From contig NZ_CP016793.1 of NCBI RefSeq assembly GCF_001701025.1, forward strand, positions 9,300,001-9,364,000: a stretch of 64,000 bases of DNA. Direction: 5' to 3'. The DNA is from Lentzea guizhouensis (GTDB lineage Bacteria > Actinomycetota > Actinomycetes > Mycobacteriales > Pseudonocardiaceae). Numbering within the stretch: the first letter of the stretch is position 1; every line of letters begins with the position of its first letter. The notes under the pieces were generated by a model. That model ran no database searches, was not told the DNA's origin, and saw nothing but the letters and a program-made list of their open reading frames with translations. Of this stretch, positions 56,038 through 64,000 are shown one piece after another. The translations under genes and the position numbers were made by a program.

Positions 56038-57182
56038 CCCCGCATTCCGGCGGCGACGGGCTCGCGGAGCTCGTGGCCCAGCATCTCCCGCACCGCCACG
56101 GCGATCTGCTCGGACGGCGAGCCCGTCCCGTACGGCGAGGGGATCTCCCGCAGCGCCGCGCGGTGGCCGGGCACGTCGTCCAGCCACCGCAGCACCTCGG
56201 TGCCGATGCGCGCGCCGGGTGGGACGAGCGTGCCGAACGTGCCCTCGATCTCCGGGCGCTCGGTGCTGTTGCGCACCACGACGACCGGGCGCTTCAGCAC
56301 GCTGACCTCCTCCTGGATGCCGCCGGAGTCCGACACGACCACGGCGGCGGCGTGCGCCAGGGCCAGGAACGCGCGGTACGGCTGCGGTTCGACCACCCGC
56401 AGGCCGCGCAGCAAGCCGTCGAGGCCGAACGCGCTGATCCTCCCCGCGGTGCGCGGGTGCAGCGGCAGCACGACCGGCAACGGCAGCCGGCCCAGCTCGC
56501 GCAGGATGGTCTCCAGGTTCGCCGCGTCGTCGACGTTCTCCGGGCGGTGGATCGTGGCCAGGACGTAGTGGTCGCGGGTCAGGCCCGCGCCGGCCAGCGC
56601 GTCGCGTTCCTCGTCCGGCGACGGGAAGGCGTCGGCGAGGGCTTCGACGACGGTGTTGCCGGTGACGACGATCCGGCCGTCCGCCACGCCCTCGGCGAGC
56701 AGGTTGTGGCGGTTCAGGGAGGTCGGGGCGCAGCAGAGGTCGGAGAGGTGGTCGATGAGCACTCGGTTGTGCTCCTCGGGCATCGCGCGGTCGTAGCTGC
56801 GCAGACCGGCCTCGACGTGCACGAGCGGCACGTCGCAGGCGTTCGCGGCGAGCGCGCCGGCCAGTGCGGAGGTCGTGTCGCCCTGCACCACCACGGCCGC
56901 GGGGCGTTCCGCGGCGAGCACCTCGTCCACGGCCGAGACCGCGCGGCCGAGCTGGTCGCCCCGGCGCAGGCCGCCCAGGCACAGCTCGTGGAACGCGCCC
57001 GGTTCCGGCACGTCTCTGCGGATCTGCGCGTACATCGAGCGGTCGTAGTGCTGACCGGTGTAGATCATGGAGCACGCGCTGCCGAGGTGGTCGACGAGTG
57101 GTGCCAGCTTGATGAGCTCCGGCCTGGTGCCGCAGACGATCGTCACGGTGTTCGTTTCCCGCACGGCGGCAAAGTACTTCAT
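56034..57182 (-). CDS. wecB: UDP-N-acetylglucosamine 2-epimerase
   Basis: 382 residues from ATG 57182. 'TIVCGTRPELIKLAPL', 'YTGQHYDRSM', 'VQGDTTSALAGALAA', 'PLVHVEAGLRSYDRAMPEEHNRVLIDHLSD' and 'VSDSGGIQEEVSVLKRPVVVVRNSTERPE' make a complete WecB. It gives UDP-ManNAc for surface polysaccharide. It is divergent from the polysaccharide genes to the right, across a 143-bp gap. Confidence 0.94.
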   Translation of the reverse strand: MKYFAAVRETNTVTIVCGTRPELIKLAPLVDHLGSACSMIYTGQHYDRSMYAQIRRDVPEPGAFHELCLGGLRRGDQLGRAVSAVDEVLAAERPAAVVVQGDTTSALAGALAANACDVPLVHVEAGLRSYDRAMPEEHNRVLIDHLSDLCCAPTSLNRHNLLAEGVADGRIVVTGNTVVEALADAFPSPDEERDALAGAGLTRDHYVLATIHRPENVDDAANLETILRELGRLPLPVVLPLHPRTAGRISAFGLDGLLRGLRVVEPQPYRAFLALAHAAAVVVSDSGGIQEEVSVLKRPVVVVRNSTERPEIEGTFGTLVPPGARIGTEVLRWLDDVPGHRAALREIPSPYGTGSPSEQIAVAVREMLGHELREPVAAGMRG

Positions 57183-57325
57183 CGATCTTGAAGCGCCCGC
57201 ATCGTTCACCCGAAGGTGTTGCTTGGCGTATCGCTCGAAAGTGTTGCGGCACAGGGGTGTCTATTGTCGGCCCCTGTCTGAGGCGCCGTCGAAGCGCGTT
57301 CGCCACAACCAACGGAGTGTCCTGC

Positions 57326-58147
57326 GTGTCCGGTCATCTGGCCCTTGCGGTGTCGACTGTGCTCTACGGGTTGGGCATAGTCGCCCAGACCGTCGCGGCG
57401 CGCAGGGCGGACGAGCGCGCGGGCACCGGGGTCGGGCTGCTCGCGCGGCTGGCGACGGATCGGTTGTACCTGCTGGGTTTCGCCGGCCAGGTCGGCGGTT
57501 TCCTGTTCGCGTTCCTGGCCCGCGCGGAGCTGCCGCTGTACCTGGTGCAGGCCGGGTCGTCGTGCGCGGTGGGGCTCGCGACGGTGGTCGGCGTGCTGGC
57601 GCTGCGGTGGCGGATCCGGGCCGTGGAGATCGCGGTGCTGGTGGTGATGGCGTGCGGCCTGGTGTTGCTCACGGGTGCGGCGGCGCCGTCCACGGCTCGG
57701 GAACTTCCCTTGCTGCCCAGCGTCATCGTGCTGCTCCTGCTGGCGCTCGCGGTGCTTCCCCTGGCGCGCTCGGTGAAGGCGGCGACGCCGGTGCTGGCCG
57801 GGATCGCGTTCGCGGTGGTCGCGGTGGCGGCGCGCACGGTGGCCGGCAAGCCGTTGCTCGACGTGGTGCTGCACCCGTTGACGTGGGTGATGGTGCTCGC
57901 GGCCTTCGTGGGACAGGCATGTCTGGCGACGGCGTTGCAACGCGGGTCGGCCACGTCGGCGGTGGCGTCGATGGACGCGACCACGGTGGTGCTCAGCTCC
58001 GCGGTGGGGCTCACGTTGATGGGTGACCGGATCGCGCCCGGCCGGGAGTGGTGGGTCGGGCTCGGCGTGCTGCTGGTGGTGTCCGGTGTGCTGGTGCTCG
58101 GTTCGGTGTCACGACCGGCGCCGGAGCTGGTCGGGGCCGACCGGTGA
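57326..58147 (+). CDS. DMT/EamA-like membrane protein
   Basis: 273 residues from GTG 57326 with GGAG at 57313-57316. Nine to ten helices ('LYGLGIVAQTVAARRADE', 'AGSSCAVGLATVVGVLAL', 'VASMDATTVVLSSAVGLTLMGDRIAPG'), the pattern of drug/metabolite-type transporters found next to exopolysaccharide genes. A role in glycan precursor transport is an inference from position. Overlaps the deacetylase start. Confidence 0.75.
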   Translation: MSGHLALAVSTVLYGLGIVAQTVAARRADERAGTGVGLLARLATDRLYLLGFAGQVGGFLFAFLARAELPLYLVQAGSSCAVGLATVVGVLALRWRIRAVEIAVLVVMACGLVLLTGAAAPSTARELPLLPSVIVLLLLALAVLPLARSVKAATPVLAGIAFAVVAVAARTVAGKPLLDVVLHPLTWVMVLAAFVGQACLATALQRGSATSAVASMDATTVVLSSAVGLTLMGDRIAPGREWWVGLGVLLVVSGVLVLGSVSRPAPELVGADR

Positions 58148-59082
58148 AGCCCGTCGCCAGCGTGTCGCTGGACCTCGACAACCTCTGGGCATACCTGAAG
58201 ACGCACGGCGACCCGCGCTGGGAGAGCCGGCCGAGCTTCCTGCCGTCGGCGGTGCCGCGGCTGCTGGACGTCTTCGGTGAACAACGCCTGACCACCACGG
58301 TGTTCGTGGTCGGCGCGGACGCCGAACGCGACGACGGCGCCGAGGCGGTCGCGGCGATCACGGCGGCCGGGCACGAGGTGGCGAACCACTCGTTCCGGCA
58401 CGAGCCGTGGCTGCACCGGTACTCCGCCGCCGAGCTGGAGGCCGAGGTGGTGCGCGCGGAGGACGCGATCACCGCCGCCGGCGCACCGCGGCCGGTCGGG
58501 TTCCGCGGGCCGGGGTACAGCGTGACGCCCCCGCTGCTGGACCTGTTGTCGCGGCGCGGATACCGTTATGACGCAAGCGTTCTGCCGACGTGGATCGGGC
58601 CGTTGGCGCGGGCGTACCACAACCGGACGGCGGGCTCGACCGCCGGCGGCGAGGACCTGTTCGGCGGGTTCGGCCGGGTGAAGGCGCCGAACACCGCGTA
58701 CCGGTGGCGCGACGGGCTGGTCGAGCTGCCGGTGACGACGATGCCGTTGCTGCGGGTGCCGATCCACGGCGCGTACCTCCTGCAGCTGCACCAGCTCTCA
58801 CCCCGGCTGGCCCGCGGGTACTTCCGCACGGCGTTGCGGTTGTGCCGTGCGCGCAAGGTTTCCCCGTCGTTGTTGCTGCACCCGACGGACGTGCTGTCCG
58901 GCACCGAGGCGCCCGGGATGGAGTTCTTCCCCGGCATGGCGGTGCCCGGCGCGGAGAAGGTCGCGCTGCTGGACTGGGTGTTGTCGTTGCTGCGCGAGCA
59001 CTTCGAGGTGGTCGGCACCGGCGAGCACGTCGCTCGGGTGGCCGCTTCCGGCCTGCGGGAACGTGATCCGGTCACATGCTGA
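58144..59082 (+). CDS. Polysaccharide deacetylase (NodB homology)
   Basis: 312 residues from GTG 58144 (GTGA overlap). Metal/catalytic motifs: Asp pair in 'VSLDLDNLW', His pair in 'NHSFRHEPW', Arg in 'GFRGPGY', and a late 'LLLHPTD' His. Motif 1 is a variant (SLDLDN rather than TFDD), as in several actinobacterial sugar deacetylases. Probably N-deacetylates a polysaccharide or lipid-linked sugar. No signal peptide is evident. Confidence 0.87.
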   Translation: MKPVASVSLDLDNLWAYLKTHGDPRWESRPSFLPSAVPRLLDVFGEQRLTTTVFVVGADAERDDGAEAVAAITAAGHEVANHSFRHEPWLHRYSAAELEAEVVRAEDAITAAGAPRPVGFRGPGYSVTPPLLDLLSRRGYRYDASVLPTWIGPLARAYHNRTAGSTAGGEDLFGGFGRVKAPNTAYRWRDGLVELPVTTMPLLRVPIHGAYLLQLHQLSPRLARGYFRTALRLCRARKVSPSLLLHPTDVLSGTEAPGMEFFPGMAVPGAEKVALLDWVLSLLREHFEVVGTGEHVARVAASGLRERDPVTC

Positions 59083-60304
59083 CCGTCCTGCTGCGCGTGC
59101 TCGCCTGCGCCACAGCGGCTTTGGCGCCGGTGGAGGGGTACCTGCTGCAGGTGCACGGCCAGTCGGCCAAGGTGGTGCCCGCGGCGCTGATCGGCGTGTG
59201 GCTGTTCTCGTTGGTGCTGCGGCGGCGGTTGCCCGCGCCGCACCCGCTGCACCTGCTGCTGGCGTTGCTGGCGGTGGTGCTGCTGGCGACGTCGGCGGTG
59301 CACGCGGCGGAGCCGTTCACGTTCGAGTACCTGGTGCGGTGGGCGCCGTTCCTGGTGGTCACGGTCGTGCTGGCGGACGTGGCGGCGCGCGAGGTGCCGG
59401 TCTGGGCGCTGCTCGCGGCGGCGGTGACGGGCGCGGTGGTGGCGGCGGGTGGGCTGCTGAGCGTGGTGGGTGGCGAGCTGCGGGCGACCGGGCCGCTGGA
59501 GGACCCCAACGACCTGGCGTTCTTCCTGGTGGCGGCGTTGCCGTTGCTGGTGGCGCTGCCGGCGAGGGGGCGTGCGCGGATCGTGCTCTTCCTGCTGGGC
59601 GCGGTGCTGGTGGCCGGTGCGCTGGCGACGTTCTCCCGTGGTGGTGGCCTGGCGCTGGCGTGCGCGCTGGCGTGGCTGATCGCCCGGCGGCGCTGCCGGT
59701 GCGGGCGGTCGTGGTCACCGCGGCCGTGACCGGGGTGGCGGCGCTGGTGTTCGCGCAGGTGGCCCACGCGGAGCTGGCGCGGGCGTTGCAGGAGAAGAGC
59801 CACATCGCGGGCACGAACGCCGACACGCGGATGCTGCGCTGGCAGGCGGCGGCGCGGATGCTGGCCGACTCGCCGGTGCTCGGGGTGGGGCCGGGCGGGT
59901 TCCGCCAGCACTACGCGGCGGCCTCGCACAACGCCGAGCTCGACGAGCAGACGCCGGTGGCGCACAACCTGTTCCTGGAGGTGGCCGCCGAACTGGGCCT
60001 GCCGGGGTTCCTGGTGCTGGTGGCGGTGATCGCGGTCGGGTTCGTGGCGGCGGAACGCGCGCTGCGGCTCGGGGCGGACCGGCGGCCGGTGGTGGCGGTG
60101 CAGGCGGCGTTGATCGCGGTGCTGGTGGCGTCGGTGTTCCTGTCGGAGCAGTACTACCTGCCCCTGTGGTCGCTGGTCGCGGTCGCGGTGGCGCTGGAGC
60201 AACGGGCGCGGGACGGCCGGCTGGTGGCGGTGGGAGAACGGCGGGCGGGGCGCTCGCCGATGCCCGTCGCGGTGGTGCGGAACAAGCGGCCGGAGGAGGT
60301 CTGA
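59076..60304 (+). CDS. O-antigen ligase-like (Wzy/WaaL) protein, frameshifted near 59690
   Basis: Start ATG 59076. The first 205 residues ('MLTVLLRVLACATAALAPVEGYLLQVHG', 'EDPNDLAFFLVAALPLL', 'ATFSRGGGLALACALAWLIARR') and the rest ('ALVFAQVAHAELARALQEKSHIAGTNADTRMLRWQAAARMLADSPVLGVGPGGF') are in frames differing by one apparently missing base near 59690. Together they give a ~409-residue O-antigen ligase with about 10-12 helices and the large loop containing 'RMLRWQAA' and 'GVGPGGF'. It polymerises or attaches glycan chains. Ends TGATG over the GT4 start. Confidence 0.85.
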
Positions 60305-61342
60305 TGCGCGTTCTCCACGTGATCAGCGAGATGGGCGCGGGCGGTGCCGAAGCCGTCGTGGCCGGGATGGCGTCAGCCGGCACGGACGTCGGCTGGGAGT
60401 CGGCCGTGGCCAGCGGTCCCGGTTTCCGCCTCGACGCCCTGCGCGCTGCCGGCGTGCCGGTGTTCCCCGTGCCCGTCGCCCGCCGGTCAGCTCTCGGAGT
60501 GGCGGGCGGCCTGGGCCGTCTCGGTCGCGGTGCGGCGGTTCCGGCCGGACGTCGTGCTGGCGCACAACGTGTCCGCGAGCCTCACCGCACGGATCGCGGC
60601 ACCTCGACGGCCGCTGGTGACGGTCTTCCACGGCGTGGCCGAGGCCGACGTCGCCGGTGCCGTGAAGGTCCTGCGGCGCGTGTCCGACCGCGTGGTCGCC
60701 GTCGCCGACGCGGCGGCCGACCGGCTGCGGGAAGCCGGGCTGGCCGCCGAGGTGATCCCAACGCGGTGTTCCGTCGGCACCCTCCGCGGACCGGGCCTCG
60801 CTGCGGCGGCGCTCGGCACCGCGCCGGACGTGCCGGTGGCGTTGTGCCCGGCGCGGCTGGAACCGCAGAAGCGGCACGACGTGCTGCTCGACGCGTGGGC
60901 GTCGGTCGGGGGCCGGGCCGAGCTCTGGCTGGCCGGTGACGGCAGCCTGCGCGGGCAGTTGGAGGAGCAGGCCGCGCGGCTCGACGGGGTGCGGTTCCTC
61001 GGCACCCGCACCGACGTGCGCGACCTGCTGGAGGCCGCCGACGTCACCGTGCTCACCAGCGACTGGGAGGGCATGCCGATCGCGCTGCTCGAGTCGCTGG
61101 CCGCCGGCCGCCCGGTCGTGGCGTCCGATGTGGACGGTGTGCGCGAGGTGCTGGCGGGTGGCGGTGGTGTGCTGGTGCCGCGCCGCAGCCCGGCCGAGAC
61201 CGCGAAAGCCCTGCGCGCCCTGCTCAGCTCACCGCTGGCCCGCGCGGTCGCCGTGTCGCGCGACGGCTCGGCGGACGCGCACACGTTGATGAAGTCCTAC
61301 GACGAACTGCTTCGTACCGTGCTGGAGGCACGAAGAAGATGA
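60304..61342 (+). CDS. Glycosyltransferase family 4, frameshifted near 60520
   Basis: ATG 60304 gives 'MRVLHVISEMGAGGAEAVV', a standard GT4 start; the frame shifts near 60520 to 'RFRPDVVLAHN' and continues through 'VALCPARLEPQKRHDVLLDAWASVGGRAELWLAGDGSL', 'VTVLTSDWEGMPIALLESLAAGRPVVASDVDGVREVL' to 61342. A second, compensating indel may lie near 60757, where 'EVIPTRCSVG' replaces an expected 'VIPNxV' turn. Uses an NDP-sugar as donor with a retaining GT-B fold. Part of the polysaccharide operon. Confidence 0.85.
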
Positions 61343-62197
61343 GAGCTCCCCGAGCTGTGGTGGAAGGCCTGCTGGCCGCGGTCGTGGTCGGCGCACTCGT
61401 GCTGCTGGCCGTCGGCCTGCGCGACGGTGAGAGCGAGGGCAGGCTGGCCCTGCTCGCCACACCGTCCACACCGGACAGCGCGCAGTTCGGCGAGGTCACC
61501 TCGCTGGCGACCCCCGCGGTCGTGCAGCTGGTGCGCAGCCCGTCCGTCCTGGACGCCGCCTCGCGCACGGCAGGCCTGCCCGCCGACCGCCTGGCCGACG
61601 CGATCGCGGTGGAACTGGTGCCCGCCTCCGGTGTCGCCAGGATCTCGGTCCGCGCCGGGTCACCGGAGCAGGCCGCCAAGGCGGTCTCCGCGGTGGCGCA
61701 GGCCGTGATCGACGCCGACCTGCTCGCACCGGCCGCCCGGTTCCGCCTGGTGGACCCGCAGCCGGAGACCGCGTCGATCGCGCGGACCCGCGGCTGGCCA
61801 CCGGCCTGGCACTGGTCGCCGCGGTGGTCGCGGGGTCGCGGTGGGTGCGGTGCGCCGGTTGCGCGGCACCGGCAGCGTCGTGCGGCACGTGCTGACGACC
61901 GCCGGTGTGCGGCACCCGGTCGTGATCGCGCACGACGGGGACGCCGGCCTGACCGAACGACTGACCGCGCTGTGCGTGGCGGCGGCCCGGCCGGTGCGCG
62001 TGCTGCCGGTGAGCCCGGAGCTCGGCGCACGGGCCGAGGAGCTGGCACGGACGTTGCCGGACAAGGCCTCCGAGCCCGGTGACGGCACCGCGGTGATCGC
62101 GGTGGCGGCCAGCGACGGGATGCGCCGCGACGACCTGGCCACGGCACTCGCGGTGCTGCCGGCGTCGGCCGTCCTCGTGGCGGTGGTGCTGGCGTGA
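61339..62197 (+). CDS. Chain-length (Wzz)-type membrane protein, two frameshifts
   Basis: Start ATG 61339, overlapping the GT4 stop. An N-terminal helix ('VEGLLAAVVVGALVLLAVGL') is followed by a periplasmic part ('TPAVVQLVRSPSVLDAASRTAGL', 'VRAGSPEQAAKAVSAVAQAVI'), typical of Wzz/BY-kinase-modulator proteins. Two apparent one-base losses near 61788 and 61832 interrupt a second helix ('LATGLALVAAVVAG') before a Rossmann-like end ('HPVVIAHDGDAGLTERLTALCVAAARPVRVLPVS') finishing at 62197. The corrected protein is about 286 residues. Confidence 0.7.
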
Positions 62198-62240
62198 CTG
62201 CACCGACGAACCTCCCCACTCCCCGACCGGAGGTCACCCC

Positions 62241-63485
62241 GTGATCACCACGACCAACCGGACCGGCCTCGCCAGGACGATCCTGGTCGCCCTCGTCGCC
62301 CTGGCCGGCACCGCCAGCGCCGTCCGCGCGCTCAAGCCCGCGTGGGAGGTGCCGCTGCCCACCGAGGCGAACCTGCCGGAAGAGCGCATGCAGGACTTCC
62401 GCGACGCTTTGTACTTCCCCATCCGCGAGTTCCTGGCCGGCGGCAACCCGTACGACCCGGCGGTGATGTTCGCGAACTGGCCGGTGCGGCAGAACTTCAA
62501 CCTCTACCAGCCGTACCACCTGGTGCTGCACATGCCGTTCGCGCTGCCGGACTACCGGGTCGGCGCGGTGGCGTTCGCGCTGGCCTGCGTCGTACTGCTC
62601 GTCGGGCTCGCCCTGCTGGCCGCGCACCGGGCCCAGCTCCCCCTCGTCGCGGGCACCACGGTGGTCGCCACGCTGCTCATCACGAGCCAGGTCGGCAAGG
62701 CCCAGGTGTACATCGGCCAGGTGAACCCGCTGATCGCGGTCGGCGTGGCCGCGGCGTTGATGTTGCGCGGGAGCCATCCCGGCTGGGCGGCGGCGGCACT
62801 CGCGCTCGCCTGGTTGAAACCGCAGTTCGGCCTGCCGCTGGCACTGCTGATGTTCGTGCGCGGTGACCGCAAGGTGGCGCTCATGGGCACGGCGATCGCC
62901 ACGATCGCCAGCCTGCCGGTGGCAGCGGTCCTGGTCATGAAGGACGGCGTCGGTGGGTTCCTCGACGTCATCGGCCGCAACCTGGCCTGGGCCAGCAGCA
63001 CCGGCTACGGCGCGGTCGACTCCATGACGGCACAGCGCATCGACCTGCCCGCGGTGCTCTTCCGCACCACCGGCTGGCTGCCACCGGCGGCCGAGCTCAT
63101 CGCCCTCATCGGCGTCCTCGCGGTCACGGCGTTGCTGGCCCGCCGGCTCGACCAGACCGACGGCACCGCGGCGGCGGACGTGCTGACGTGCCTCGGTGTC
63201 GTCGTCGCGCTGGTGCACCAGCCCGGTGACGTGCTGATCGCGGTTCCCGCACTCGTCGCGCTGGCCGTCGTGTGCTGGCGGAACCGGCAGGACCGGCACT
63301 GGTGGTGGGCCGGAGCGGCGGCGCTGCTGCTCGTCGTGCCGTTCGCCCACCTGTACTTCGTCGACACCGCGGTGAAAGCGGCCCTGGGGGCACGGGCGAG
63401 CGTCACCCTCGACGGGGCGGCGGTCGTGGCGGCGTGGCTGGTGCTCGCGGTGTTCGCGGTCAGGCACGCCCGGCGCGTCACATGA
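62241..63485 (+). CDS. Family-87 glycosyltransferase (DUF2029), membrane-bound
   Basis: 414 residues from GTG 62241 with GGAGG nine bases before. About 10 helices; a periplasmic loop after helix 1 carries 'EERMQDFRDALYFPIREFLAGGNPYDP'; 'GKAQVYIGQVNPLIAVGVAAAL' and 'LAWLKPQFGLPLALLM' are characteristic of GT87 enzymes that use polyprenyl-phosphate mannose. Probably adds a sugar to the exported glycan. Overlaps the flippase start (ATGA). Confidence 0.88.
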   Translation: MITTTNRTGLARTILVALVALAGTASAVRALKPAWEVPLPTEANLPEERMQDFRDALYFPIREFLAGGNPYDPAVMFANWPVRQNFNLYQPYHLVLHMPFALPDYRVGAVAFALACVVLLVGLALLAAHRAQLPLVAGTTVVATLLITSQVGKAQVYIGQVNPLIAVGVAAALMLRGSHPGWAAAALALAWLKPQFGLPLALLMFVRGDRKVALMGTAIATIASLPVAAVLVMKDGVGGFLDVIGRNLAWASSTGYGAVDSMTAQRIDLPAVLFRTTGWLPPAAELIALIGVLAVTALLARRLDQTDGTAAADVLTCLGVVVALVHQPGDVLIAVPALVALAVVCWRNRQDRHWWWAGAAALLLVVPFAHLYFVDTAVKAALGARASVTLDGAAVVAAWLVLAVFAVRHARRVT

Positions 63486-64000
63486 CCGACGTGGCGGTGC
63501 GGGGCTCGTTGTGGCTCTTCGCGGTCAACCTGGTGAGCAAGAGCAGCCAGATCGTCGTCACGCTGGCGCTGGCGCTCTTCCTCACCGAGGCCGACCTGGG
63601 CGCGGTGGCGCTGGTCGTGTCGATCGTCAACATCGGCCAGGTCGTCCAGGCCATGGGCGTCTACGACATCATCAGCCGCACCGGACGGGACCCGAAGACG
63701 ACCGCGGGCACCGTGCTCACGATGAGCGTCGCGGCCGGAACCGTCCTGGCCGTCGCGGTGATCAGCGCGGCAAACCCCGTCGCGCAGGCGTTCGGGGCCC
63801 CTGACGCCGCCGGGCTGCTGAGGCTCGCGGCGCTCACGCTGCCGTTCACCGCGGCGGGCGGCGTGCAGATGGCCTTGATGCACCGCGACCTCGACTTCCG
63901 GCGGCGGATGCTGCCGGACGCGGGCGGCATGCTGCTCGGTGCGGCGGTGACTGTCACGCTGGCCGCCCAGAGGGTCGGGCCGACCGCGTTCGTCCTCGGC
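63482..64000 (+). CDS. Polysaccharide flippase (Wzx/MATE-like), N-terminal part
   Basis: The first 173 residues are inside the window. 'RGSLWLFAVNLVSKSSQIVVTLALALFLTEADLGAVALVVSIVN' and 'VYDIISRTGRDPKTTAGTVLTMSVAAG' are the usual start of Wzx-type oligosaccharide flippases. The gene continues past base 64000. It would move lipid-linked repeat units across the membrane. Confidence 0.87.
   Translation, partial: MTDVAVRGSLWLFAVNLVSKSSQIVVTLALALFLTEADLGAVALVVSIVNIGQVVQAMGVYDIISRTGRDPKTTAGTVLTMSVAAGTVLAVAVISAANPVAQAFGAPDAAGLLRLAALTLPFTAAGGVQMALMHRDLDFRRRMLPDAGGMLLGAAVTVTLAAQRVGPTAFVLG

Overview
The window is very GC-rich, has short intergenic gaps, many GTG starts and many 4-base start/stop overlaps. 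Its families (RebO/RebC/RebP-like enzymes, LAL and IclR regulators, a family-87 glycosyltransferase, a Tat-exported amidohydrolase) point to an actinomycete of the Pseudonocardiales. I would guess the Lentzea/Lechevalieria/Saccharothrix neighbourhood, but that is inference from gene content only.

1-8.9 kb: the right-hand part of a halogenated bisindole (indolocarbazole-type) biosynthetic cluster. It holds the end of a methyltransferase, a flavin-dependent tryptophan halogenase closest to the PyrH (5-halogenase) type, an antiporter, a flavin reductase, an opposing alpha/beta hydrolase, a RebO-like L-tryptophan oxidase, a RebC-like flavin monooxygenase and a RebP/StaP-like P450. The chromopyrrolate synthase (RebD) expected between oxidase and P450 chemistry is absent, so the cluster must continue left of base 1.

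8.9-23 kb: mostly ordinary chromosome. It has a cold-shock gene with a hairpin leader, small membrane proteins, an HxlR-controlled Old Yellow Enzyme/SDR pair, a badly frameshifted LuxR-type regulator carrying an in-frame 36-bp tandem repeat, a MycE-like methyltransferase, a MerR/serine hydrolase group, a HEAT-repeat protein and a secreted family-8 glycoside hydrolase.

24-49 kb: metH preceded by what reads as an S-adenosylhomocysteine riboswitch; a periplasmic binding protein translationally coupled to a GGDEF-EAL protein; a 128-bp near-perfect inverted repeat; a Tat-exported beta-propeller/amidohydrolase; a KhtTU-like antiporter; a two-component system; transporters; gamma-glutamyltransferase; an alpha-carbonic anhydrase.

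49.9-56 kb: an IclR-controlled catabolic operon (amidohydrolase, class III CoA-transferase, citryl-CoA-lyase-like protein, intradiol dioxygenase, quinone-oxidoreductase-like dehydrogenase), with the same 14-bp palindrome in front of the regulator and of the first enzyme gene. 56-64 kb: a surface-polysaccharide locus (WecB, DMT protein, NodB deacetylase, O-antigen ligase, GT4, chain-length-type protein, GT87, flippase), running off the right end.

At least eight genes need one-base corrections to read through, mostly an apparent missing base in G/C-rich sequence. This suggests assembly or sequencing indels, though real decay cannot be excluded for the LuxR gene. I saw no tRNA, rRNA, CRISPR array, transposase or integrase.
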